A stretch of 5,195 nt of DNA from Candidatus Sulfopaludibacter sp. SbA3 (GTDB lineage Bacteria; Acidobacteriota; Terriglobia; Bryobacterales; Bryobacteraceae), in the NCBI GenBank assembly GCA_945861255.1, contig CAMAUG010000292.1, positions 1 through 5,195 of the forward strand, in the 5' to 3' direction. The notes under the pieces are model-generated. The model saw nothing but the letters and a program-made list of their open reading frames with translations. It was not told the DNA's origin and did not search any database. Both the position numbers and the translations under genes were made by a program. This document shows positions 1-4,915 of this stretch, one piece after another (positions within the stretch are counted from its first letter, which is position 1; every line of letters starts with the position of its first letter).

Positions 1-155
1 TCTACCAAATCCTACAGGTTCTCAGCGTCACCTTGTTCGAGCAAACGCCCATTCTACGGGCCTTTGACGACACTTACTCCCAGGAAAAATCAGACCTATT
101 TTCTAACCAGTTGAGCCTGCTCGACTTATAGCCGGACACTACTGATCTGGAATCA
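1..155 (+). mobile_element. Right-hand end of an insertion sequence (boundary approximate)
   Basis: The transposase tail ends at 131, and insertion sequences usually end within a few tens of bases of the transposase stop. The stretch GCCGGACACTACTGATCTGG (131-150) is a plausible place for the right terminal inverted repeat. The left end lies outside the window, so neither the matching repeat nor a target-site duplication can be seen. The end coordinate given is a guess. Confidence 0.4.
3..131 (+). CDS. Transposase, C-terminal fragment (probably IS4 family); 5' part outside window
   Basis: The third forward frame is open from the left edge to a TAG at 129-131 and encodes 42 residues. It begins YQILQVLSVTLFEQTPILRA and ends NQLSLLDL. 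The LFE-x-TPIL segment followed by a short polar linker and a hydrophobic N-QL-L-LF/L-like tail is how I remember the extreme C-terminus of IS4-type DDE transposases. The catalytic DDE residues would lie upstream and cannot be seen, so activity cannot be judged. It reads towards the ATPase gene, whose start is 130 bp downstream, so read-through from the element could reach that gene. The reading frame and stop are seen; the family name is from memory of C-terminal sequences and could be a related IS group. Confidence 0.7.
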   Translation, partial: YQILQVLSVTLFEQTPILRAFDDTYSQEKSDLFSNQLSLLDL

Positions 156-173
156 TGAAGCCGTCACTTCCTG

Positions 174-202
174 GGCGCATCGAGTTATGGTTTCCATGCG
201 CC
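174..202. repeat. Inverted repeat, 7-bp arms, upstream of the ATPase gene
   Basis: GGCGCAT (174-180) and ATGCGCC (196-202) are perfect reverse complements separated by 15 bases. The repeat sits between the insertion-sequence tail and the ATPase start at 261. It could be a protein-binding site or a weak RNA hairpin. It has no T-tract after it, so it is not an obvious intrinsic terminator. No convincing -35/-10 pair was found between 132 and 260. Confidence 0.4.
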
Positions 203-229
203 GCACCTGACCGGCGCCTCTGCCATGCC

Positions 230-243
230 GGCTGCGGCAAAAA
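230..243 (+). repeat. Short direct repeat flanking the ATPase gene, upstream copy
   Basis: GGCTGCGGCA (230-239) followed by AAAA occurs here and again at 1517-1526 followed by GAAG. The two copies lie 21 bp before the ATPase start and just after its stop. The shared exact part is only 10 bp, so chance is possible. The downstream copy runs into the larger intergenic repeat, which suggests both derive from a dispersed element. Confidence 0.35.
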
Positions 244-260
244 GTGGTAGTGTGTGAACC

Positions 261-1514
261 ATGCAGGCAGTTCTCGACGACTCGCTTCAACTCAGTCAAC
301 CCCACACCATTCAGGAACTGGGTCTCTCCTTCGGCATGGTCCTGGACCTGATCCTGAAACACGCGTTTTTCGAAGGCACCAGCACGCTTTCGCGCTTGGC
401 GGAGCGTTCCAGGTTAAGCCCCACCATCATGCATGCCATGTACCGGCATCTGCACAAAGAGCAGTTGTGCGACACGCGGGCGATGGTGGAAAACGACTAT
501 GAGATCTCATTGACCAGCCGCGGCCGTGCCCTGGCCGAAGTGGCGATTCGCAAGTGCCAATACGCGGGGCCCGCGCCCGTTCCGCTGGCCGCCTATCGCC
601 AGACGGTGTCCCGGCAGGCGCTCAAACTGGATTTGACGGCCGAGGATCTTCGCCGCGAATTACACGACCTGGTGATATCCGGCGAAGCCATCAAGGAATT
701 GGGTACGGCGCTGGTCACCGGCGGCGCCATCCTGCTGTACGGCTCCACCGGCAACGGCAAGACCAGCATCGCGGAGCGCCTTCCCAGGCTGTTCACGGAT
801 CGCATCCACATTCCGTATGCCGTGGAGGTCGCCGGTGAAATCATAACTGTGTTCGACCCGCTGCTGCACCATTCCGGCGACGATAGCGACACCGCGGTGG
901 AGGCCGGGGATCCGCGCTGGGTGTGGTGCCGCCGGCCCATGGTGAAGGTGGGCGGGGAAATGCGCGTGGATATGCTGGACACCAGGCTGGATGAAGTCAC
1001 GCGCATTTCCGTGGCGCCCCTCCAGATGAAGGCCAACAACGGAATTCTGCTGATCGACGATTTCGGCAGGCAGGGCATCACGCCGCGGCAGATTCTGAAC
1101 CGCTGGATCGTTCCACTCGACCGGCGCGTAGACATCCTGTCGTTGTGGTCGGGCGTCAGCTTTGAGATTCCGTTTGAGGTGTTAGTGGTGTTCGCCACGA
1201 ATCTTCCGCTCAGTGATCTGGCCGAGGACGCCTTCATGCGGCGGCTGAAGAACAAGATTAAGGTGGACGGAGTCAGCGAAGACCTGTTTCGCGTGATTAT
1301 TCACCGCGTGTGCGACAAGGCAGGTCTCACGTGCCCCCCCGGGATGGACGATTACATGTTGAGCGAGTGCCTCAAACACTCCGGCCTGCTGCGCGCCTGT
1401 TTCCCTCAAGACCTGGTGGGAATCCTTCGCGGCACGGCCGCGTTCGAGCGGCGCGAACCGGTTTTCAGCCAGGCACACCTGGATCAAGCGCTAAAAGTGT
1501 ACTTCGTACATTAG
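261..1514 (+). CDS. AAA+ ATPase with N-terminal winged-helix domain, function unknown
   Basis: A 417-residue protein. Residues about 15-95 read as a winged helix: SRLAERSRLSP resembles a recognition-type helix pair, and YEISLTSRGRALAE resembles the wing and last helix. A linker with the signature YAGPAPVPL (101-109) leads to an AAA+ core: Walker A GSTGNGKT (161-168), a segment IPYAVEV-GEII-VFDP (184-200), Walker B ILLIDDFGR (262-270; aspartate instead of the usual glutamate after the first D), sensor 1 FATNL (311-315), candidate arginine finger in AFMRRL (R328/R329) and a candidate sensor-2 arginine in LLRAC (R378). I recognise this as a conserved acidobacterial and deltaproteobacterial family annotated only as ATP-binding protein, sometimes near Flp/Tad pilus genes; no pilus gene is visible here. 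There is no signal peptide or membrane segment. ATG 261 is the first usable start, because an in-frame TGA lies at 255-257. No strong ribosome binding site precedes it. It stands alone on its strand, downstream of an insertion sequence. Confidence 0.88.
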   Translation: MQAVLDDSLQLSQPHTIQELGLSFGMVLDLILKHAFFEGTSTLSRLAERSRLSPTIMHAMYRHLHKEQLCDTRAMVENDYEISLTSRGRALAEVAIRKCQYAGPAPVPLAAYRQTVSRQALKLDLTAEDLRRELHDLVISGEAIKELGTALVTGGAILLYGSTGNGKTSIAERLPRLFTDRIHIPYAVEVAGEIITVFDPLLHHSGDDSDTAVEAGDPRWVWCRRPMVKVGGEMRVDMLDTRLDEVTRISVAPLQMKANNGILLIDDFGRQGITPRQILNRWIVPLDRRVDILSLWSGVSFEIPFEVLVVFATNLPLSDLAEDAFMRRLKNKIKVDGVSEDLFRVIIHRVCDKAGLTCPPGMDDYMLSECLKHSGLLRACFPQDLVGILRGTAAFERREPVFSQAHLDQALKVYFVH

Positions 1515-1516
1515 CA

Positions 1517-1530
1517 GGCTGCGGCAGAAG
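1517..1530 (+). repeat. Short direct repeat flanking the ATPase gene, downstream copy
   Basis: GGCTGCGGCAGAAG begins 2 bp after the ATPase stop codon (TAG, 1512-1514) and shares GGCTGCGGCA with 230-239. It abuts the imperfect inverted repeat at 1535-1620 and may be the outer edge of the same intergenic repeat unit. Confidence 0.35.
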
Positions 1531-1534
1531 GTTG

Positions 1535-1620
1535 CTGGACCGCTCCGTGACCGTCGCGGCTCGGAATCATCTTCTATCGGCGCGGGACTTACCGAGCCGA
1601 GCGCCGAGCGAGCGGTTCAG
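1535..1620. repeat. Large imperfect inverted repeat between convergent genes; possible bidirectional terminator
   Basis: The left arm (1535-1564) begins CTGGACCGCTC and ends CGCGGCTCGG. The right arm (1592-1620), read on the minus strand, begins CTGAACCGCTC and ends CTCGGCTCGG. The outer 11 bases match at 10 positions and the inner 10 at 9; the middle of the arms is diverged. A 27-base loop (1565-1591) separates them. It lies in the gap between the ATPase (+) and the TPR gene (-), where a two-way terminator would be useful, but no clear T-tract follows either arm. From memory, repeats with this GGACCGCTC...CGGCTCGG core are frequent between genes in Solibacter-like genomes. Structure seen; terminator role inferred. 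Confidence 0.6.
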
Positions 1621-1672
1621 GAAAACGTCCCAGCGTGGCCGCCGGCACAACGTTGTAGACGCCGCGATCGTT

Positions 1673-1692
1673 GTCACTGGGCGTCACTGGGC
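1673..1692. repeat. Tandem duplication of a 10-bp unit at the TPR stop codon
   Basis: GTCACTGGGC occurs twice back to back (1673-1682 and 1683-1692). The right copy contains the stop codon of the minus-strand TPR gene (TGA at 1686-1684) and its last codons. The left copy lies just past the stop. It looks like a recent slippage or duplication event. A 10-bp shift changes frame, so whether it altered the protein end depends on what the ancestral stop was. Confidence 0.6.
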
Positions 1693-2370
1693 AGGGGTCT
1701 TTTCCAACTGCTGCCTGGCCCACACCCGCGCGGGATTCAGCGCTACCGAATGCTGAAACGCCTTACGCGCCTCCGCGCTCCGGTTCGCTTTGCGCAACGC
1801 CACGCCGAGCCAAAGGTACGCGTCGGCCGAGTTGGGATCGAGCGCCGCGGCTTTTTCGAAATCCGGGATTGCCACATCCACCCCGCCGCCCAACGCCGCC
1901 GGCAAATAGAAGTTACCCACGCCTCGGCTGAGGTAATTCATCGAAGCCTTTGGATCCAGCTTGATGGCCTGTTCCACTTCGTTCAGCGCGCAGCGCCCAT
2001 ACTTGAGCGCGCCCAGCCCGCCCACAGCGGCCGCGGCCTGTCCGCACAATGTAGCGTGAATGCGACGATATTCGGCACGTTGCGGCTGCAGCGCGATCGC
2101 CCGTTCGGCGGCTTGCATTCCTGTTTCGGCGGCCACGCGCGCTTGTGCTTTGTCGCGCATTTCCTGAGCGACTTCGGCAAGCGTGGACTCGGCGAACGCC
2201 GCGCGATACTGCGCCTCCGCGTTGCCTGTCTCTTTCGCGGCCTGCGCGCCGAGGATAGCCGCCGCGCGTTGCAACGTGGCGCGATCCTGGGCGTCGCGCG
2301 CTTGGCGCAGCTCCGTCAGCGGCAGGTCCGCCCCGAGCCACGCCAACAACAGGACGCCTGCGATACCCAT
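1684..2370 (-). CDS. Tetratricopeptide-repeat protein, probably exported or membrane-anchored
   Basis: A 228-residue alanine-rich helical protein. Residues 3-14 (IAGVLLLAWLGA) form a short hydrophobic stretch that could be a signal peptide or anchor, though the usual positive charges before it are absent. The rest reads as TPR-like helix pairs: about 72-97 (ending AIALQP), 123-141 (ending AIKLDP), 164-180 (ending AAALDPN) and 182-214 (AYLWLGVALRKANRSAEARKAF...LNP). The segment YLPAALGGGVDVAI (155-168) is typical of a TPR subgroup, resembling TRAP-transporter TatT-like proteins, that I recall from acidobacteria. TPRs mediate protein-protein contacts; the partner is unknown. ATG 2370 is the first usable start after an in-frame TGA, with only a weak GAG ahead of it. 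It converges with the ATPase gene and follows pheA on the same strand after 119 bp, so co-transcription is uncertain. Confidence 0.8.
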   Translation of the reverse strand: MGIAGVLLLAWLGADLPLTELRQARDAQDRATLQRAAAILGAQAAKETGNAEAQYRAAFAESTLAEVAQEMRDKAQARVAAETGMQAAERAIALQPQRAEYRRIHATLCGQAAAAVGGLGALKYGRCALNEVEQAIKLDPKASMNYLSRGVGNFYLPAALGGGVDVAIPDFEKAAALDPNSADAYLWLGVALRKANRSAEARKAFQHSVALNPARVWARQQLEKTPAQ

Positions 2371-2419
2371 GATCTCGATTCTAACTCGCTTTGCCTGTCA
2401 TCGAACTTCGCCGGCGGTT

Positions 2420-2449
2420 CTGGACCGCTCGCTCATGTGCACGGCTCAG
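2420..2449 (+). repeat. Third, degenerate copy of the intergenic repeat core
   Basis: CTGGACCGCTCGCTC (2420-2434) followed, after seven bases, by CGGCTC (2442-2447) matches the right arm of the 1535-1620 structure read on its minus strand at 14 of the first 15 bases, and again in the CGGCTC block. It shares the first 11 bases exactly with the left arm. It lies in the pheA-TPR gap, which is otherwise 119 bp without a gene, and has no complementary partner arm nearby, so it is a single half-unit. Confidence 0.5.
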
Positions 2450-2489
2450 CGGCGGTGACCGCGGAGAAAGCGGTTGGAAAGCCCTTTGT

Positions 2490-3365
2490 TCAGGCAGCAC
2501 GGTAGCTGCCCAGCACGCGAAGGAAATCGGCCAGTTCCGCTAAATGCGCCAAAGCGTTGCGGACGTTTTTCTCGTCGCGATGTCCGATCAAATCCAGGTA
2601 GAACAGATATTCCCAAGGTTTGCCACGCAGCGGCCGGGATTCAATCTTGATCAGGTTGATGTCGCGCAACGCCAATGCGCTGAGTGCCCGGAACAGCGCG
2701 CCGGGAATGTTCTTGGTGGTCAAGACCAGCGAGGTTTTCCAGGGATGGCCGGACGCTCCCGGGACAGCGCGAGGCTTGGCGCCCGCCGGTTCCAGCAGGA
2801 AAAAGCGCGTGAAGTTTTGGCGGTCGTCTTCAATGCCGCGCTTCAGGATGTTCGCGCCGTAGGTCTGCGCAGCCAGCTCCGATGCGATGGCGGCCGCGCC
2901 TTCGGGCTTCTGCTCCATCACCATCTTCACGCTGCCGGCCGTGTCATAAAATGGGGTGCGTTGAAGGCGCGGGTGCTTCGCGAAAAAATCCAGGCACTGG
3001 CCCAAAGCCACCGGATGCGAATATACCGTGTGGATGGAGCGAAAAGTCGCGCCGGGCGGTGCCATCAGATTATGGATCACACGCACGCTGGTCTCCGCCG
3101 TGATCTCAAACGGATATTTCAGCAGCAGGTCGAAGTTTTCGTGAATGGACCCGACCAGTGTGTTTTCCAACGGAACAACGGCGACATTCACGGCGCCGGC
3201 GTCCAGCGCCGCGAAGACCTCGTCGAAGCGCTGGTGCGCCACCGGGAGCGCCTTCGAGCCGAAAAGCTGGCGGATGGCCTGCTGGCTAAACGCGCCCAAT
3301 TCACCTTGAAATCCCACGCGGAGCCGGTTCCTCTTGGGTACTGCGTGCGCGCCGCGCTTGTGCAT
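2490..3365 (-). CDS. pheA: Prephenate dehydratase with ACT domain (monofunctional)
   Basis: The enzyme converts prephenate to phenylpyruvate, water and CO2, the committed step to phenylalanine. The 291 residues are normal for the monofunctional form; there is no N-terminal chorismate mutase. The catalytic domain (about 15-195) has the opening RVGFQGELGAFS (16-27), PLENTLVGSI (65-74) and the hallmark catalytic TRF in NFTRFFLL (T186-R187-F188). The ACT domain (about 210-288) has the phenylalanine-binding motifs GALF (222-225; usually GALV) and ESRP (242-245), so feedback inhibition by phenylalanine is expected. ATG 3365 begins 3 bp after the ubiX stop. AAGGA at 3382-3378, inside the end of ubiX, is the likely ribosome binding site with a rather long 12-base spacer. 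The tight spacing supports an operon with ubiX. Highly confident. Confidence 0.96.
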   Translation of the reverse strand: MHKRGAHAVPKRNRLRVGFQGELGAFSQQAIRQLFGSKALPVAHQRFDEVFAALDAGAVNVAVVPLENTLVGSIHENFDLLLKYPFEITAETSVRVIHNLMAPPGATFRSIHTVYSHPVALGQCLDFFAKHPRLQRTPFYDTAGSVKMVMEQKPEGAAAIASELAAQTYGANILKRGIEDDRQNFTRFFLLEPAGAKPRAVPGASGHPWKTSLVLTTKNIPGALFRALSALALRDINLIKIESRPLRGKPWEYLFYLDLIGHRDEKNVRNALAHLAELADFLRVLGSYRAA

Positions 3366-3368
3366 GGT

Positions 3369-3932
3369 CTATGGTTTTCCTTCCCAGCTGCGCGCGTCCG
3401 GCGAGGCAATGCCGGCCAGCGCCAACGCCCTATCCACACTATGTTCCACGATTTCCGCTACGGTTTGCGGCTGAAAGTAGAACGCGGGCGCCGGAGGCGC
3501 GATCACGGCGCCCATTTCCGCCAATGCAGTCATGCTCCTGAGGTGACCCAGATGCAGAGGAGACTCCCGCACCATCAGCACCAGGCGCCGGCGTTCCTTC
3601 AGTGAAACGTCAGCCGCGCGCACAATCAGATTGGAGCTGATTCCATGCGCGATGGCGGACATGGTGTGGATGGAACACGGCGCCACGATCATCGCATCCA
3701 CCGGGAACGAGCCGCTCGCCAAACGGCACCCGATATCGTCCACCGAATAGCTGCACGTCGCCAGTTTCCTGAAATCAGCGGCGGACTTGCCCATTTCCAA
3801 GTGCGCCGTGCGTTCTCCGGAACGGGAGAGAATCAGGTGACGTTCCACGCCTTCGCGGTCCCGGAGTTTTTCTAGAATACGCCAACCGTACACGGATCCG
3901 CTGGCGCCCGTAATGGCGATGATGATTCTCAA
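3369..3932 (-). CDS. ubiX: Flavin prenyltransferase, UbiX/Pad1 family
   Basis: UbiX joins dimethylallyl phosphate to FMN, making the prenylated flavin used by UbiD-type decarboxylases. The 187 residues match the family's usual length. Visible hallmarks are the N-terminal FMN-binding ITGASGSVYG (7-16), APCSIHTMSAIAHGISSNL (84-102), RAADVSLKE (105-113), RESPLHLGH (122-130) and PPAPAFY (146-152), which cover the flavin and prenyl-phosphate sites. The start is TTG at 3932-3930: the protein's conserved N-terminus begins directly there, no other start lies in frame before an upstream TAG at 4040-4038, and GGAG at 3947-3944 precedes it by 11 bases. It is the first gene of a probable operon with pheA. 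No UbiD is in the window, so the client decarboxylase (quinone synthesis or aromatic acid metabolism) is unknown. Older annotations would call it aromatic acid decarboxylase subunit. Confidence 0.94.
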   Translation of the reverse strand: MRIIIAITGASGSVYGWRILEKLRDREGVERHLILSRSGERTAHLEMGKSAADFRKLATCSYSVDDIGCRLASGSFPVDAMIVAPCSIHTMSAIAHGISSNLIVRAADVSLKERRRLVLMVRESPLHLGHLRSMTALAEMGAVIAPPAPAFYFQPQTVAEIVEHSVDRALALAGIASPDARSWEGKP

Positions 3933-3943
3933 GATCGGTCTAG

Positions 3944-3947
3944 CTCC
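3944..3947 (-). promoter_or_regulatory. Ribosome binding site of ubiX
   Basis: Read on the minus strand this is GGAG, 11 bases before the TTG start codon. It is the only Shine-Dalgarno-like sequence near the start and supports use of TTG. Confidence 0.5.
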
Positions 3948-3999
3948 GCGGTCCCATCGTTCACCGGCTACGAACTCAACAGCCCAGAAACTCCGGAAT

Positions 4000-4029
4000 A
4001 TTGTTCTGAAATCAGAACAAGTCTGACAA
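4000..4029 (-). promoter_or_regulatory. Candidate promoter of ubiX-pheA
   Basis: On the minus strand, TTGTCA (4029-4024; five of six to the -35 consensus) is followed after 18 bases by AACAAT (4005-4000; four of six to the -10 consensus). Transcription would start near 3993, about 60 bases before the ubiX start. The 4001-4020 palindrome fills the spacer and most of the -10, so a protein bound there should block this promoter. Assumes housekeeping sigma preferences close to those of E. coli. Confidence 0.4.
4001..4020. promoter_or_regulatory. Perfect palindromic operator candidate, 9-bp arms
   Basis: TTGTTCTGA (4001-4009) and TCAGAACAA (4012-4020) are exact reverse complements around a two-base AA centre. 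A perfect 18-of-18 match is very unlikely by chance in about 150 bp. It lies in the divergent gap between ubiX and a helix-turn-helix regulator, the usual place for an autoregulated operator, and overlaps the candidate ubiX promoter. As RNA its two-base loop is too tight for a terminator hairpin, which favours a dimeric DNA-binding protein. The obvious candidate to bind it is the neighbouring XRE-S24 protein, by inference. Confidence 0.7.
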
Positions 4030-4036
4030 AACTGTC
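4025..4036. repeat. Small inverted repeat beside the operator
   Basis: GACA (4025-4028) and TGTC (4033-4036) flank AAAC. The arms are only 4 bp, so it is weak on its own; noted because it is next to the strong palindrome and overlaps the candidate ubiX -35 box. Confidence 0.2.
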
Positions 4037-4049
4037 CCTACTCGGCGAT

Positions 4050-4058
4050 TTATCCACA
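4050..4058 (+). promoter_or_regulatory. Consensus DnaA box
   Basis: TTATCCACA is an exact match to the widely conserved high-affinity DnaA box. It lies three bases before the TATAAT at 4062-4067, where bound DnaA would cover the -35/-10 spacer of the regulator promoter. A specific 9-mer is expected about 0.04 times in a window this size on both strands. Only one box was noticed, so this is not an origin; a promoter site, a titration site or chance are the options. Confidence 0.5.
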
Positions 4059-4061
4059 GGG

Positions 4062-4067
4062 TATAAT
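4062..4067 (+). promoter_or_regulatory. -10 hexamer of the regulator promoter
   Basis: TATAAT is a perfect -10 box. The hexamer 17 bases upstream (4039-4044, TACTCG) is a poor -35 and there is no extended -10 TG, so an activator or another protein may be needed. The transcript would start near 4074, only about 11 bases before ATG 4085, leaving no room for a normal Shine-Dalgarno sequence. That implies near-leaderless translation or use of a downstream start. Confidence 0.55.
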
Positions 4068-4084
4068 CAAATCTAACCACACGT

Positions 4085-4915
4085 ATGCCACTTTCTCGAC
4101 GGCGACAACCGGATCCACCGGTCCAGACCTCCATGATGGAGGATGCCGGGCAGAAACTCAAGCGCGCCCGTGAGCGCTTGGCGCTTCGGTTTCGCGATGT
4201 TGAGGACGCCAGCGCCAAAATCGCGGCCAATCGCGGAAGCGATGAATTCACCGTGGCGCTGAGCCGCCTGGAGGACATCGAAAACAAAGGCACGATGCCT
4301 TCCATCTACCGTTTGTACTCTTTGTGCGCGATCTATCGGTTGGATCCGCACGAGGTTCTCTCCTGGTATGGACTTTCGTTTGCCACGCTTCCGTCCGATG
4401 CAATGCTCCTCGAGCAAGAGCGGACGCATTTGGTGGGATTCCGCGCGGAAGGCGGGATGGCGCAAGTGCCCATCGCGCTTGATCCGGGCCTGGATCTGAC
4501 ACGGACCACGTACTTGAGCCGGCTGATCCAGCGGTGGGGTTCACTGCCGCTGATGCTGCTGAACAACATCGATTTGAAGGAGCATCGGTACGGCCTGATC
4601 GGAACATCCGACCGGTCTATGTTCCCCATTATTCCGCCGGGGTCCCTGGTGGTCATCGACGATTCCAGGCGCCGCGTCGTCGCTTCCAGTTGGACGAATG
4701 AGTTTCAGAGGCCCATCTATTTCCTGGAGCACCGGGAGGGTTACGCCTGCGGCTGGTGTTCCCTAAAAGACAACCGGCTGACGGTGCAACCACATCCGGC
4801 ATCGCACTGCGATCCGGAAACGTACCGGTATCCGCAGGACATTGAAATCGTCGGCCAGGTTACGGCGATTGCGACGAGCCTGGAGAGCGCCGCCACAGTT
4901 CCGGATCGTTCCTGA
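4085..4915 (+). CDS. XRE-type helix-turn-helix regulator with C-terminal S24/LexA-like domain
   Basis: A 276-residue protein. Residues about 20-96 (AGQKLKRARERL...RDVEDAS...SRLEDIENKGT-PSIYRLYSLCAIY) form an XRE-like DNA-binding domain with a longer than usual insert between helices. Residues about 168-265 read as an S24 peptidase/signal-peptidase-like fold: YGLIGTSDRSMFPIIPPGSLVVID (169-192) matches the LexA/CI serine loop, with S178 at the nucleophile position. The later strand, where LexA has its catalytic lysine (VKRL), reads YACGWCSL here, so the dyad seems broken and self-cleavage unlikely. A ligand- or surface-sensing role is possible. The start is uncertain: ATG 4085 adds a basic, proline-rich 16-residue tail, whereas ATG 4133 or 4136 gives the typical domain start; none has a clear ribosome binding site. 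It is divergent from ubiX and overlaps the next gene by 56 bp. Confidence 0.82.
   Translation: MPLSRRRQPDPPVQTSMMEDAGQKLKRARERLALRFRDVEDASAKIAANRGSDEFTVALSRLEDIENKGTMPSIYRLYSLCAIYRLDPHEVLSWYGLSFATLPSDAMLLEQERTHLVGFRAEGGMAQVPIALDPGLDLTRTTYLSRLIQRWGSLPLMLLNNIDLKEHRYGLIGTSDRSMFPIIPPGSLVVIDDSRRRVVASSWTNEFQRPIYFLEHREGYACGWCSLKDNRLTVQPHPASHCDPETYRYPQDIEIVGQVTAIATSLESAATVPDRS

Noticed and set aside
593..1255. A 220-codon open frame on the minus strand opposite the ATPase
   Set aside because: It is serine/arginine-rich, has no motif, and lies entirely opposite the Walker A to sensor 1 core of a convincing gene.
1515..1683. CRISPR array or RNA gene in the ATPase-TPR gap
   Set aside because: The repeats are an inverted pair and one 10-bp tandem duplication, with no regular spacers; no tRNA cloverleaf or other RNA fold was recognised.
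2457..2475. Hairpin GACCGC-7 nt-GCGGTT downstream of pheA, considered as an intrinsic terminator
   Set aside because: The stem is 6 bp at most with a wobble pair, and no U-tract follows on the minus strand.
1750..2505. A 251-codon open frame on the plus strand opposite the TPR gene
   Set aside because: Its arginine-rich translation shows no domain, while the minus strand has clear TPR-like repeats.
2544..3605. A 353-codon open frame on the plus strand opposite pheA and ubiX
   Set aside because: It runs antisense through two well-recognised enzymes with diagnostic motifs, and its translation is arginine/glutamine-rich without recognisable domains. It is an open-frame shadow of GC-rich coding DNA.
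4001..4020. The palindrome as a LexA/SOS box
   Set aside because: It has GTTC-N8-GAAC and CTG-N4-CAG, which fit neither the Gram-positive GAAC-N4-GTTC box nor the proteobacterial CTG-N10-CAG box. With the missing lysine, the neighbour is not a LexA.
4050..4058. The DnaA box as part of a replication origin
   Set aside because: It is a single box without clustered copies, without an AT-rich unwinding region, and without dnaA, dnaN or a replication initiator gene nearby.
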